Shown piece by piece: positions 33,794 through 45,994 of a stretch of DNA of 64,000 bases. Position numbers and translations under genes: made by a program. The DNA is taken from contig JAHCVI010000001.1 in the NCBI GenBank assembly GCA_019096155.1, positions 14,967,243 through 15,031,242 of the forward strand. The letters are read 5' to 3'. Position 1 is the stretch's first letter; each line of letters opens with the position of its first letter. This DNA comes from Staphylotrichum longicolle. Its lineage: Eukaryota; Ascomycota; Sordariomycetes; Sordariales; Chaetomiaceae. Under the pieces are notes generated by a model, which worked only from the letters and a program-made list of their open reading frames with translations, did no database searches and was not told the origin of the DNA.

Positions 33794-34294
33794 CCTCTTC
33801 AAGTCAATGCGTTGCACAGCATTGGGTCCCAAATGGGGTTCAATAACCGCGCATTGTTATGGGATGGTGCGTGGCACGCGAGATGCTCGTGTCCTCGAAC
33901 TCCCAGCTCAATGGTGGGAGGTGGAAGATGGAAAGGTCAAAAACCCTTGGAGGGGCGAAAATTTTGATTTGTAGGGCATGCATGCTGTGGGGCGGCGCGT
34001 CAGTCCGCGTGGTTGGTTGGTGGGCCGACTGCTCGGAGGTGGTTGGTGGGGCCAAAACATGGCTTTTCAGGGGCCTCGGAAGTGTGGGCAGGTGGATTGA
34101 AGGCTCGGTCTGTCTGATAAACTTGCCGCAACCTCAATAATGCGGTTGCTATCAACTCTGACTCTGAAACTAAACCATGGTATCTTTCACTACCAGACTA
34201 CCACGTAAAATTAAAACCTCCCACTCCATGCCTCCGCTCCATTACATCTCACCCATCACCAACCCTGCTCAGCAACGCTTGGAATTAACCAGTC
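33794..34294. other. intergenic region
   Basis: 0.5 kb between two minus-strand genes; promoter of the histidine phosphatase and 3' region of the UNC93-like gene. No gene seen. Confidence 0.5.
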
Positions 34295-35941
34295 TTACAC
34301 CGCCGCCTCCTTGTTCAGCACCGCGACATCCCTGGCGGGCGCCACGTCCTCGACAGTCTCATCGCTGAACTTGAGATCCTCCTCGAGCGACACAGTGTCC
34401 TTGATGCGGAGGAAGATGACAGGGGCGGCGATGACCAGCGCGCCGGCGACAAGGCCCCACTGTTCGGCAACAGTTAGTACGAGCTTGTTTGCACCGGGGA
34501 AGGGCAGGTGGGAAGAGGCAGCCCGACGTACCGTGGCACCAAACATGGTGTTGAACGGGGTCTTCAAGCCATCCAGCCGCCAAAAGACGGCAGCACCAGC
34601 GGACTGGATGCCCTTGTAGAACCCGGTCAGGTTGGCAGCCTTGCGGCCCGAGTTGCTGAGCGCGCCCATGTACCTGCGTCTGGCGTCAGTCCTGACACTT
34701 ACTGACCAAAAGAACCAAAACGGGAGCGCTTACCAGTAAATGCACGTCTGCCACGCCGCATCATAAAAGCCGTAGAACATGTACAGGAACATGGGCCCAA
34801 TGAACAGCTCGCCGCCATCCGCCCAGTCGACCCGCTTGTAGCCCGAGTCCTTGGCCTCGGCAACCTCACGGGTGACCTGCTTCTTCTGCCACGCGTAGCC
34901 GCCACCCCAGATGGCGAAGGTCAAGACGAACAGGGCGATGAAGCTAGCCTTGGCGCGGACGGAGCGGCGGATGCCCGGGATATCGAGGGCGTAGCCAAAG
35001 ACGACGGCGCCGCCGATCTGGCTGGTCCAGTACAGCAGGTTGTTGAGGGTGCGCGTGCGCGTGTTGAAGTGGGCGCCGTTCATGTCGTTCTGCTGGTACG
35101 TGTAGAAGACGTTGGACGCGAAGAACATGGGGAACAGCAGGACGACCCAGGGAGCCGAGGTGATGGTCTCGAACAGGCCGATGAACTCGGTCTTCCAGCT
35201 CGGGTTCTTCATGAGGATGACCTTGCTGCCGTCCTCGCGGCGGACCTTGTCAGCGTTGCAGAGCACGAGCGCCAGGACGGCGCCGGTGAACATGAGCACG
35301 ATGAAGCCGACGTAGGTGCCATCCGTGACGTTCTCGCTTCCCGTGGCGTTGACGTTCTGGCCGAGCGGCACCAGAGAGCCGATGACGGCGCCAAAGTTGA
35401 AGATGACCCAAAAGTACGAGATGTAGCGGCCCTTCTTGTCCTCGGGCGGGTAGCTCATCATGATGGTTCCCTGGGCGGTCCACAGCAGCCCCGCGCACAC
35501 ACCGAGGAAAGCACCAGCAAAGACGACGAAGCCGTGGTTCTGGTTGTGGTTGTAGCTCAGGAAGCTGGCGGCGTAGATGCAGTAGCCGAGGCCACCGAAG
35601 GCCAGCGTCGTCCTGACGCCGAGCATGTTGGCAAGGGTGCCGGAGAAGAAGCCGACGACGGCAAAGGTCGAGTACAGGGCAGTGCTGGCGTCGTTCTGGG
35701 CAGTTGCGTCCACCTGGCCACCACCGCCGAGACCGCCGAGAGCGTTGAACATGCCCGGGCATAGGAAGCAGACCATGGCGACCATCAGGAGCTGGACGAT
35801 TGGCGACGCATACCAGACCTCCTTCTTTCCGATCTTGAAGCCCCTGTACATCCATCCACTGGGTCGTTGGATCGACTCGGCGTGGTCGGTCGTCCTGACC
35901 TCGGGGGTCTCCATCGCGGTGGTGCCTTTCTCGTCCGTCAT
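34295..35941 (-). CDS. UNC93-like (DUF895) MFS membrane protein
   Basis: Polytopic membrane protein of the fungal UNC-93/DUF895 group within the MFS fold; transport substrate unknown. Exons 35941-34734, 34673-34532 and 34459-34295 (introns 60 and 72 nt) join in phase to 504 aa, the usual length. Typical motifs: FLCPGMFNALGGLGGGGQ after the first membrane segment, LGYCIYAASFLSYN, AGLLWTAQGTIMMSYP (the family's WTAQG signature), KGRYISYFWVIFNFGAVIGS, then FYTYQQNDMNG and, across the first intron, QTCIYWYMGALSN. It has about eleven or twelve spans and a short acidic C-tail. A TATA-like ATATAT at 36111-36116 lies about 170 bp upstream of the ATG. Confidence 0.9.
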
Positions 35942-38900
35942 TGTATTGTTTGCGTCGAGGTTCTCTTGGAGTGGCTGCTTCGGGGATCGGATCGGCTGGG
36001 CGTGCCGGAGTGCGTTGTCTGATGTGTCGAGTATCCGATGACCGGGACTCGCTAGGGTGAAGCGTGTGGGGGAGAGGCAAGTCGATCAACGGGAAGGTGA
36101 TTAACGGCAGATATATGACAATGCCGGAGTCCAGTCCTGGGCGCACTTTGGGTTCGGCACGGCTAAAGCTTGGCTGGCATGGGGACGAATGCAGCACACT
36201 AAAGTCGGTCGTCTGGGGTGCTGGGATGAGACGCTGAGGGGACTTTGGCCGCAGATTGGTCGCTGACAGGGAACCTTGAGGAAACGGTGCAGCCCGCGGT
36301 GCGCAGCGGATGCAACGCTGCAGGGCTTATGCTCGTGTCGTTGAACGGCGGACCCGTCAAACGTAGCAACGACATCCAGGGTTTTTGCATGTGCTGCCTG
36401 CTGCTATCTTTGCCGCAGCTGAGCGATTGTCAACGCCAATCCCAACAGGTGTCAACGTGACAACCGGCAACCTGAATGGGAACGGGCAGGAGTCGGGTGA
36501 CACCAAGACAGAAGAAAGTGGCGTTTGCCAGGGCGCGCGATTGGGGAGACGGTGTGAAACCCAGGGTTGTGCGCCCTGACGAAGGCAGTTGTTGCACGGC
36601 CTTCAACAGGAATGGTGAGGGTCATGGGATTGTTTGGGTTGGGACGAAAACTCCATTCCTCTGCCTGTTTTCTGCACTCGGCCACTGACATTCTGGGTAT
36701 GCTGTTTGCAGGTAATGGAACTCCGGCACGCCAATTGACAGCCCAGCAGGAATCAGAACACAGAATCAGGAGCACAGAGACCAAAAAATGCGATAACCTC
36801 GAGATTGGCACCGGACCGATTGCGCTCGGTGGGCTGGCTGATTGGTGCCGTTCGCTCTTTCCCGACCATTGTTCCCCAGGCCGGTCCCGATCGCTGCGGG
36901 ACGAGCAACGGTGCATGGGAACGCTGATTGGCCCAGGGATAGGTTCAGGGTCAATTTAGGAAGGAGCTCACAGGGAAGTGGGCAGGGAGCTTGAGCCACA
37001 AACCCCGCCTGACCCCAGCCAAGAGGACGCGGAGGGGCTTCCCCACCTGCCCCTTGGTGCGGAGAAGGCAGGGCTCGGCGACCTTCAGCGTCATGTAACG
37101 TTCCCTAGATTAACTGCCACCCAAATGGTCCCTTGCAACCAAACCATGTCGGCCAGTCATGTGTCTCTTCCTTCAACAGTTGGGGGCCGCTTTGCAGCCG
37201 ACGAGATCGTTCAGCGTCTCTGCTGCAGCTAACAATTTAGAGGTTGAGTGTTTCGAAATCTGGACATTCATCTGGCCGCACTGGCGACGCTGAATCTCGA
37301 TTTGCAACTGCAGCAGTGTTGGCACTTTGGGAATGCAGACACCCGGTTACCGGGTCAGTCGGCCATGCCATGTTACACAGCTGCCCTGCAGAATGTTGAT
37401 TTTACGGTAAGAGGTCAGTTTTGTACGAGTGCAGCTTTGGTTTGTTTGAGAGGAGCCGGAAGTCCACCACTGCCTGCGTGTGCGAAACACGCAGGCTGAA
37501 AGGTTTTGTTGTTGCGAAACTGGACACTTGAGTTGTTTCCGGTTCGAGGGGTCTGCTTATCTGCGGGTCCCATGGAAGCATGGCAACGTCAACTTCGAGT
37601 CCTCGGCGTTGAAACCAACATCGATTGACTTCGAGGCTCAAGACATTTTCAGGGGTCAGGATCAGACTGCAGCAGACATCCGCAAGGCCCAGGTTACATC
37701 TGGGGTCTGGTCCCGCTAGCCACGACCGATCGGGTTGTCCAGCCCTCCAACAAACTCAAAGTTGGCCCGGCCTGCACGTGGAGTGGGGCGGGTGTTTCCC
37801 TTGATGCCTCGTTTCGCTTGTCTCCATCAACCAGACTGCCGGTTCCCGGGTCCCAGGTTGCAGCTGGCCCCCAGGAGGCTCAAACCATGCCAAGACGATC
37901 CGTCCCATGCTCGGTGCGGCGGAGAGGGCACCATGCCATGGTCCGCCTTCTCACGCATCTCAGTCATGATGCACCAAGGGTTGTTGATGTAAGCTCGACA
38001 TCCAGCTTGGCTGACCCCTGATGTACGGATTTCCTCACCCAGCTCTTCAGGACAGCTCAACCCGAATGGCGCCAAGTCCATGCTCTTGATTCAGTGGGTG
38101 CATCCGGTTGGCTTGATCCGACCCCGAGCTGAGACGGATGTGGAGAGCTCGTCGCGCAACACCACCGGCTCGTATCCGCCACATCTCGGAGAACCAATCC
38201 CTGGCCACGGAAGCCCTGCCGATCCCGCATGTCTTCCCCCATCCGGGGCGGCCGTGCCGTCCCGCGGGGTCCGGGGTTGTGGAGCACGGTGATGCTGACG
38301 GGCACTTCAACAGCCCCCGGCGTGCTTAGAACGCGTCCCGGGAAAGCATCTGCTCTACACAGGAGTAGCGCCCCCTTCTCTTCCTGCTGGTGACCAGGTT
38401 GCGTGATGGTGGCGGCGAGGCAAGGGCGGGATTTTGATGCTGGATTGGTGCTGACTCAACCCAAGCACGTGGACGACAAATCCAATTAAGAAGAGAGCTT
38501 TGTTTGGGTTCGAGGCCCTGCCGCCGATAAAAAAGAAGTTGCCCTCGAGCATGTCGTCGCCCCCAATCTGCAACTGCGAGCCGCGACGTTGACAGCGGGA
38601 TGGCCCTCGCGCTTCCGGGGGAGGACGAACGGAAGACGCTCCACTGCTCCGAGTCAGCATAGCCGAGCTTAACAGCCCTCCGTGCGGCTGAACGGAGCTT
38701 TGATGGGGTGCTTGGCGGGGCGACGCGAGGCCGAGATTTCAGGGGCCCCCGCGGCGCCGCGCGCAGCACCCCGCTCTGATTGGATAAGAGTGGCCTGTCA
38801 TCACGGATGACATCACTGGCACTGCACCACTTTTTCTTCAGCATCGTGCAAACAGTGAGCTGTTGAAGCATCAACAAGTTGTGGACGGAGCAATTGAACG

Positions 38901-39366
38901 GGGCATATATACCCCAGAGGGATCCCCAGCGGTATTCCTACGTCTCCAGCTTTCGTAAACGCGCTTCGGGCCTCCCAACACGCCACCGCTGGGGAATCGA
39001 AGCATGACGGTGGGTTCTTTGCGGGGCGGGGCCAGGGCTGCCGTGCCTGCCGGCCATGAACTGACGGGGGAATGGGGGCGTCGAACCGGGGATGGCCTGC
39101 AGTCATGATGTTGCCCGGTTCAACAATTTAATTGGCCCAGCCGCCGCCGAGAATACGGGGGACCTTCTGGAGATCCTCTTGCAAACTTTTCGAATCTTTT
39201 CCTCCTTTTGTTGTGCTTGACATCGGACGGATCGCCAGCTTCGACTGTCGCGTCGCTCTGACCCTCTCCCCTCTTCCCTCTCCGCTCTTTCCTCCAATCT
39301 CGTGCTTGCTTCTCTCTCCCTGCGCTCGCCGAACTCCCCCATCTCTCCCATACCGTAATCTCCAAA
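35942..39366. other. divergent gene-poor region
   Basis: 3.4 kb between divergent genes. No supported protein gene: short frames only, with no motif or splice signal. A TATA-like CATATATACC at about 38904-38913 lies some 460 bp before the acetyl-CoA hydrolase ATG. The last 150 bp are pyrimidine-rich. Confidence 0.45.
39240..39335 (+). promoter_or_regulatory. CT-rich tract upstream of the acetyl-CoA hydrolase start
   Basis: Runs of CTCTCCC/CTTCCCTCTCC just before the ATG at 39367. Pyrimidine-rich tracts of this kind mark the core promoter or leader of strongly expressed fungal genes. Inferred from composition. Confidence 0.5.
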
Positions 39367-41133
39367 ATGGCGTCACCAATTGCGTCGGCCGCGCTCAAGG
39401 CGCGCATCAAGCGCCCTTCGATGCTGAAGAAGCTGTGCAATCCCGAGGACCTGCTCCAGCACTTCCCCAACGGCGCCTACATCGGCTGGTCCGGTTTCAC
39501 TGGCGTCGGCTACCCCAAGTAAGCTTCCTCCGGGCGACAACCGGGAGCAATTGAGGGAATTTCGGCCAATTGCTGACTCCTCGCCCGCAGGAAGATGCCC
39601 ACCTACCTCGCCGACCACGTCGAGAAGAACAAGCTGCAGGGCCAGCTGCGGTACAGCCTGTTCGTTGGTGCCTCGTCGGGCGCCGAGACCGAGAACCGCT
39701 GGGCGGCGTTGGACATGATCGAGCGGCGGTCTCCTCATCAGGTCGGCAAGAACATCTCGAAGGGCATCAACGAGGGCCGCATCAAGTTCTTTGACAAGCA
39801 TTTGTCCATGTTCCCCGTGGACCTCGTATACGTAGGACACCCGCCAACGAGCAGCAGCGGGGCAGCACTGACGACTGAAAACAGGGCTTTTACACCAAGG
39901 ATAGGCCGAACAACAAGATCGACGTTGCGGTGGTGGAGGCGACCGAGATCAAGGAGGACGGCAGCATCGTTCCCGGTGCGTCTGTTGGCGCAACCCCCGA
40001 GCTTCTGCAGCTCGCAGACAAGGTATGACAAGAACAAAACAAAGCCCTTGGGAGGGTGGAGTGCGGGAAGCTGACAGCTCCAGATCATCATCGAGGTCAA
40101 TACGGCGCTGCCCAACTTTGACGGCCTGCACGACATCACCATGACCGACCTGCCGCCGCGCCGGAAGCCTTACCTGATCACCGACGTCGAGGACCGCATT
40201 GGCACCAACTCGATCCCCATTGACCCCGAGAAGGTGGTGGGCATCCTCGAGTCCGACTACCAGGACCAGACCCTCCCGAACGCCCCGGCCGATGAGACTT
40301 CGCAGATGATCGCTGGCCACCTGATCGAGTTCTTCGAGCACGAGGTCAAGCACGGCCGCCTGCCCGCCAACCTGCTGCCCCTGCAATCCGGCATCGGTAA
40401 CATCGCCAACGCCGTCATCGGCGGCCTGGACAACTCAAACTTCCGCAACCTCAAGGTCTGGACCGAAGTCATCCAGGACACCTTCCTCGACCTCTTCGAC
40501 TCGGGCCGCCTCGACTTCGCCACGGCGACGTCGGTCCGCTTCTCGCCCGCCGGCTTCGAGCGCTTCTACAAGAACTGGGAGTCGTACCACAACAAGCTCC
40601 TGCTCCGCTCGCAGCAGGTGTCCAACTCGCCCGAGATCATCCGCCGCCTCGGCGTCATTGGCATGAACACGCCCGTCGAGGTCGACATCTACGCGCACGC
40701 CAACTCGACCTGCGTCATGGGCAGCCGCATGCTCAACGGCCTGGGCGGCTCGGCCGATTTCCTGCGGTCGGCCAAGTACAGCATCATGCACACCCCGTCC
40801 ACCCGCCCGTCCAAGACGGACCCGCACGGCGTCTCGTGCATCGTGCCCATGTGCACGCACGTCGACCAGACGGAGCACGACCTCGACATCATCGTCACCG
40901 AGAACGGCCTGGCCGACGTCCGCGGCCTGAGCCCCCGCGAGCGCGCCCGCGTCATCATCGACAAGTGCGCGCACGAGGAGTACAAGCCCATCCTCAAGGC
41001 CTACTTTGAGAAGGCCGAGAGCGAGTGCCTGCGTAAGGGCATGGGCCACGAGCCGCACCTCCTGTGGAACGCGTTTGACATGCACAAGGCGCTGAACGAG
41101 GAGGGAAGCATGCGCAAGGTGAAGCTGTGGTAG
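39367..41133 (+). CDS. acu-8: acetyl-CoA hydrolase / acyl-CoA:acetate CoA-transferase (ACH1, acu-8)
   Basis: Mitochondrial enzyme of acetate metabolism. Yeast Ach1 moves CoA from succinyl-CoA to acetate and hydrolyses acetyl-CoA slowly; the Neurospora orthologue acu-8 is needed for growth on acetate. Four exons, 39367-39518, 39591-39831, 39885-40022 and 40084-41133, with introns of 53-72 nt, give 526 aa, the same length as yeast Ach1. Recognisable motifs: GAYIGWSGFTGVGYPK, GIGNIANAVIGGL (CoA-transferase loop), NTPVEVDIYAHANST around the catalytic Glu, GLGGSADF, and the C-terminal GMGHEPHLLWNAFDMHKAL. Several splice sites have CTGAC branch points. The reading frame is clean. Confidence 0.95.
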
Positions 41134-42555
41134 TGCCCGGGTGTGTAATGGGAGGGGCTGTTCAAAAAAGTGGTGTTGGGTTCTTGTCTTTGCTTTTAGC
41201 GGTTTGGTTGCTTCGTTGGTCCGGCCGGGTTCGTGGGCGTTGAGATATATAGTAAATTAACAGTACTGCTGTACATACAATGGTGAATACACTCGGATGG
41301 GTCTAACTCTTGGCGATGGGGTGACTGATGCGGTGCTGTGGAACCATTGTTGCTCAAGGTGCGATGCTTGGAGAAGCGGCAAGGAGTTGGGCGAGTCTGT
41401 TGATGCATATTCACTTCAACACCCAACTCAGGCCCATCCTCTGCGGTTGCGTAGACTGCGGTTTTCCCAACTTTGCTGGAAGGTTCGGTGATTGAGAGGT
41501 GATGGATGGGGCGCCGGCGACGTGAGAGAAGTAAAATGCATTGTGGATTGGCTGCTTGGAAAAGCAGACTGGCTTGAGGTGATCTCGGATTCGGGGTGCA
41601 TGCATTGGGGCGGGTCTTGCTCCCACATTTTCATATCAGCCTTCGAACCTGCGTATTTCCTCCAGTATGCCGCATGATCTTTACCGGAAATGGGAAGTGC
41701 GTGGGCCGTGTTTCTTGAGTACGGCGAGCATCACATCATCAACTGTTCAGGTGAGGTGCGCAGTCCTCACGTCGGTCTTGCTGCGACAGCGGAGACAACA
41801 ACAACACGGAGGGAGACACATCCCACGACTTACCCACAGCGACTGCGACTGAGTCCCGGGGCTAGAACGCGGTTTACCGGAGCAGAACTGGAAAGTTGGG
41901 GGGGTATGACCGGTTTTTGTGGACGTTAATATATCTGACTGCAGCGAGGCGGACCCTCGAAATTCAAGGACATTTTTCGATGCGGGCCCCTCAAGCAAAC
42001 GAAACAAAGCAAACAAGCTCCCCCAAGGCGCTGAAGCTTTCCCTGGCAATCTCTTGGCCCCAACGGCCGCTGCCTGATTGGCGCGACTTCCCCGGTTTTC
42101 GGGACCACGGCCGGGCGGGGCTCCACCTGCAAGGTTTGCTGAAACCAGGAAGTTCAGGAACGGGCACCGAAAAGGGACAGTTTTGGCGTTGCTTCCGCGA
42201 GATTGCGACTCTGAATGCCATGCCTCCTCCTGGTCCCCTTTCGAAACGGGCCGCCATCGCGGTGCTCGGCGCCTGAAATGCCTAATTACGTCGGCGACGT
42301 CGCATCCTGGGAACGAGGAAACACCCTTATGCTTTCTCCTTGGACAGAAAGCACCGAGATGATGACGACCCGGGAGCCGGGCTAATAAACGGCTCAAGGG
42401 GGAGGGTGGAGGGTGGGGGTGGTGCTGCCTCTTGCGCATCCGCCATATAAGAGCGACGGGACGGCACTGCTTTGTCCACTCCCGTCTAGTCGTGACTCGT
42501 CTGGTCTACCTTGCCCTCCAGCCATCCCAGGTCGCCGCTCTGTCTTGCTGCCAAT
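41134..42555. other. intergenic region
   Basis: 1.4 kb holding the 3' region of acu-8 and the promoter of the GH131 gene. No coding feature supported. Confidence 0.5.
42380..42450 (+). promoter_or_regulatory. promoter elements of the GH131 gene
   Basis: A TATA box (TATAA, 42446-42450) lies about 106 bp before the ATG. Upstream are GGCTAA at 42380-42385, the core of the XlnR/XYR1 cellulase-activator site, and a G-rich stretch near 42400-42420 with GTGGAG/GTGGGG matches to the CRE-1 carbon-repressor consensus SYGGRG. This fits carbon-regulated control, but such short motifs also occur by chance. Confidence 0.4.
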
Positions 42556-43745
42556 ATGAAGTTCTCGGTTCTCTCTGGCCTCGCCGCCAACGCCCTGTCC
42601 GTCTCGGCGGGCACCATCCTCTGGGATGGCCGCTTCAACGACTTCACCTCGTCGTCCGACCTCAACAAGTGGTCGTGGGTAACCAGGTCGGCCCGTACCG
42701 TATGTTACTTCCTCTCTACCCACGGCATGAACCACCGCTAACACCGCCTAGAATACTACATCCACGGCTCGTCCGAGGTGACGGCCTACGTCAACCTGTC
42801 GCCCGACTACAAGAACCCGGCCGACTCGGCTCCAAGCAGGGCGCCAAGATCACCCTGGACAACACGGCCTACTGGAACGGCCAGAACATGCGCCGTACCG
42901 AGCTCATCCCGCAGACGACGGCCGCCATCAACAAGGGCAAGGTGTTCACTTCTCGCTGATGCGCAAGGACGTCAACGCCCCCGCCACCACCCGCGAGCAC
43001 CAGATCGCCTTCTTCGAGAGCCACTTCACCGAGCTCAAGTCCGGCTGGCAGTCGGCGCCTCGGGCGTCTCGGACCCCCTGCTTCCGCTGGTGCATCGGCG
43101 GCAGCACCAAGTGGAGCACCGAGTGGGTGGCCGGCGTCTGGCACAACGTCGCCTACGAGATTGACTTTGACGCCAACACCGTCGGTTCTGGCACTCGACC
43201 GGCAGCGACCCCTGGCCCAGGTCATCGCCCCGCAGAGCGCCAGCACAAGCAGCAACGCGCTGACTGGCACGTCGGCGTGCTCGAGCTCCCGCGCTCGGGC
43301 TACCCCGACTCGGACGAGGACTACTATTGGTCGGGCGTCTACATCGAGAGCGGTAGCATCACGACCTCGGTCGCCGGTCCGGGTAAGTTTTCCCGAACCT
43401 CCCCTTTCAGCATGTAGCTAACAAAATACATAACCAGGCGCCCCTCCCGTCGTCGTCAGCAGCAGCACCACCAAGGCCGTCCCCTCGTCTACGCTCATCA
43501 CCTCCACCGCCAAGGTCTCGACCTCCACCACCACCACTAAGGTCTCAACCACCTCCACCCACACCAAGGTCTCGACGACGTCCACTACCAGCACCAGCGC
43601 CGCGCCCGCCACGTCCACCAAGCCCAGCGGCTGCACCGCTCCCCAGTGGTCGCAGTGCGACGGCATCGGCTACTCGGGCTGCAAGACGTGCGCCGCGCCC
43701 TACACGTGCAAGTACTCCAACGACTGGTACTCGCAGTGCTTGTAA
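42556..43745 (+). CDS. GH131 beta-glucanase with C-terminal CBM1, frame broken by about eight one-base indels
   Basis: Secreted broad-specificity beta-1,3/1,6-1,4-glucanase of family GH131. Layout: signal peptide (MKFSVLSGLAANALSVSAG), GH131 catalytic domain (TILWDGRFNDFTSSSDLNKW, YYIHGSSEVTAYVNLSP, MRKDVNAPATTREHQIAFFE, SGYPDSDEDYYWSGVYIES), a Ser/Thr linker (about 43440-43620) and a CBM1 cellulose-binding module (QWSQCDGIGYSGCKTC ... YSQCL). Introns are 42700-42751 and 43383-43437, both with CTAAC branch sites. The frame is not continuous: single bases appear to be missing near 42679, 42829, 42947, 43054, 43187, 43210 and 43257, and one is extra near 43084, nearly all in 2-5 base homopolymers. 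With these allowed for, the protein follows the family throughout. It is either a sequencing artefact or a very young pseudogene. Confidence 0.85.
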
Positions 43746-44644
43746 GGGGCCGAATGTGCTAGCGAGGAGGGATAGATGGGTGGGTTGTATATAGGGAAGG
43801 TGTTCGCTTCTTGTCGATACTTGATGCATGCTGGGGTGTAGTCCCGGCCACAGCCAGTAAATACAATTGCATCGTTTGACGCAGAGAAGGTCGCCTGTGC
43901 AATCCACTGTTGATATCTGACCCATCCTCTCCAACATGCGCCATGGCCGCAGACGCAGGCAACACCTCAAGTAACCGTAGCTGGCCCAGGCAAGTCAAAC
44001 TATAATCCTCTGGTGGAGTGCTAGGATTCAGCATTCAGCATCACCACACGCTAGTGTTCCTTTCCAGATAGGCAGCCGTTTGAAAGTGGTCTGCTTACCC
44101 TGTCCACTCATGTATTAGGCAGACATGGGCCTCTCGGCGCAGGATCAAGAAAATCTCGGCGCAGAGGGAGAGATGTAATCCAACTGCGTCCTTTAAGAAA
44201 ACATGGAATACCCCTGTCTAGGTATTGCAGGCTCTCTGTCACAAATGTGAATCAAGGCCTCTTTACCGACCGCTTTCAGAATGCGAGGTCCAGAAATGCG
44301 AGGTTGACGCCGCACACCAAGAATGCTGGTGAGGGACTCGAGTGTTTTGGTTTTGATCCAAGGGGCGTAGCCGGGGTGGGATCCGCCTTTGGCCTTCTCC
44401 AAGACAGAATGAGGTCGCAAGGAACTCGGCCAGTCGGTCTCAATGGTGCTGTAGCAAAAGGGAGTGAGTATTTAATGCCTGTGCAACCTCTGATTCAAGC
44501 CTCGAGATCCGTCCTTTCAACGCACTCTCACACCGTTTTATCATTCAACACATTTCAGTATTCCTCATTCTTTCACTCACCGCGCTCAGTCTCAACCACC
44601 TACCTACGTCCTGCTCACTCCCGAAACGCCAACCGTCGCCCAAC
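43746..44644. other. intergenic region
   Basis: 0.9 kb with no supported gene. Confidence 0.5.
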
Positions 44645-44827
44645 ATGTGCAGCATCATCAAAGCCGACTGCCCCAAGTGCAAAAAGACCTTCATGGACCC
44701 GGACATGGTGATCTGCGCCCCGGCCAGAAAGGCAGTCAGGGTGTGCCAGGATGCGCGAGTGGTGACGGCTCCGGCCGGCAAGAACAAGGTGCTTTGCCCT
44801 TCTTGTGCGCCGGCGGGGAAGCGCTAG
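44645..44827 (+). CDS. possible 60-aa cysteine-rich protein
   Basis: A single short open frame from ATG 44645 with a good C/A-rich leader (CCCAACATG). The product has two CxxC pairs, CPKC near the start and CPSC near the end, with single Cys residues between, a pattern that could bind zinc. It is basic (KCKKTF, PAGKR). No family recognised. Its codon use is GC3-biased like neighbouring genes, which favours a real gene, but its small size keeps confidence low. Confidence 0.45.
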   Translation: MCSIIKADCPKCKKTFMDPDMVICAPARKAVRVCQDARVVTAPAGKNKVLCPSCAPAGKR

Positions 44828-45202
44828 ACGTCCGGTTGCGGGTTGGGAATGAAGGAATGTATGTGGAGAGCTTGCAGATGGTATTCTTGCTTGGGCTGGG
44901 TTTGGCTAACTCGGAACAAGTGGTATCAAGTGCTCGGAAGAAGGACCGTTTTGGGGGCATGGGTCACTGGTTGTCAAGGATGGTGTGGTGGATGGAATGC
45001 TGATGTGCGGGTCATAGAAGCATGAATGCCTAATTATGATGAGCCACGATCTTTCCCGTCGTGAATGATTATTCGGGGCCCAAGTTCCGTTCTCCGGTCG
45101 GGGGGTCCAGTCTGACTTGCACAAGAACCTTTTCCAACTCGCCCAGATGCCCCGTCTGACACGACGGGGGCGTCACTCGACGCGTCCATACCATCATGAC
45201 CA
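44828..45202. other. intergenic region
   Basis: 375 bp with no feature recognised. Confidence 0.4.
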
Positions 45203-45994
45203 TCAGGCTTCAGGCTTGGGCGATTCGCCTTGAATAGACCCGCTATCGACACAGGCTTTGGGGCCCTGGCGCATTGGGGCCTCATCTGCGTCCTGTCGTA
45301 GAAGCCAGACATGGAACTCTGGCTGCCGTTTCCCCTCTCTTATCTCGTCCCTGATCGGGCGCTGCTCCCTGATGAAGGGTACCGGTCCCAGATACTTTGT
45401 TATCCTGTCGTAGTGGAATTGGCGATGCTCCAACATCAGATTGGCTGCAAATTTGATTGTTTTGAGTTCCTTGCAGTAGCCATAGAGATAAGCGACGTAG
45501 GTAGTGAGTCGAGTCCGTAGAACGGTATCGGCGGGCGAGTCGAGAAGGCTGTCGATCAGGGCGTCAACAACGAGGTTCAGTGGAGGCACAAAAGTTTCCA
45601 GAGGCAATGAGCGCAGCGTCTCCGTCGGGACGTTCCAGTCGGGGGAGGGGAGGAGAACAGTGGTAGTTGGCCCTGGCGGTTCCTGGGACGGGGGAGGAGG
45701 AGGCCAGGTGATCGGTTTCTGGCTGGGTGGTGTCCAGTTCGGTGGATTTAGACGGCGCTGTGAGATGGGTCCCATCAGGAAGTGGTAGGTAGATTCGAGC
45801 GGGCCGGCATCGGTCCACCCGCTGTCGAGCAGTGCGCGAGCAGCTTCATCGGGATCAGGGACGAGAAGGTGCAGGTCGAATACCACGGTCGGGACCCCAT
45901 ATGATGCAAGCGCATCTTCGAACCACACCATACACGGAATGCCTCGCTCGCGTAGAATAATGCAGGGCTCATGCCTTCTTGGATGGGCGACCAT
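45203..45994 (-). CDS. fungal nucleotidyltransferase-fold-like hypothetical protein
   Basis: Intronless 263-aa protein. The N-terminal half (CIILRERGIPCMVWFEDALA, VPTVVFDLHLLVPDPDEAAR, ALLDSGW) resembles the pattern of fungal nucleotidyltransferase-fold hypothetical proteins: a hydrophobic strand, V-x-D-x-x-L-x-V-P-D, and a helix ending in a Gly-Trp. A Pro-rich linker (WPPPPPSQEPPGP) follows, then a helical region (LVVDALIDSLLDS, FAANLMLEHRQFHYDRIT). Whether it has catalytic residues is unclear. The ATG is the first in the frame. The upstream minus-strand neighbour is the sulfotransferase, whose stop is 345 bp away; no functional link is visible. Confidence 0.7.
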   Translation of the reverse strand: MVAHPRRHEPCIILRERGIPCMVWFEDALASYGVPTVVFDLHLLVPDPDEAARALLDSGWTDAGPLESTYHFLMGPISQRRLNPPNWTPPSQKPITWPPPPPSQEPPGPTTTVLLPSPDWNVPTETLRSLPLETFVPPLNLVVDALIDSLLDSPADTVLRTRLTTYVAYLYGYCKELKTIKFAANLMLEHRQFHYDRITKYLGPVPFIREQRPIRDEIREGKRQPEFHVWLLRQDADEAPMRQGPKACVDSGSIQGESPKPEA

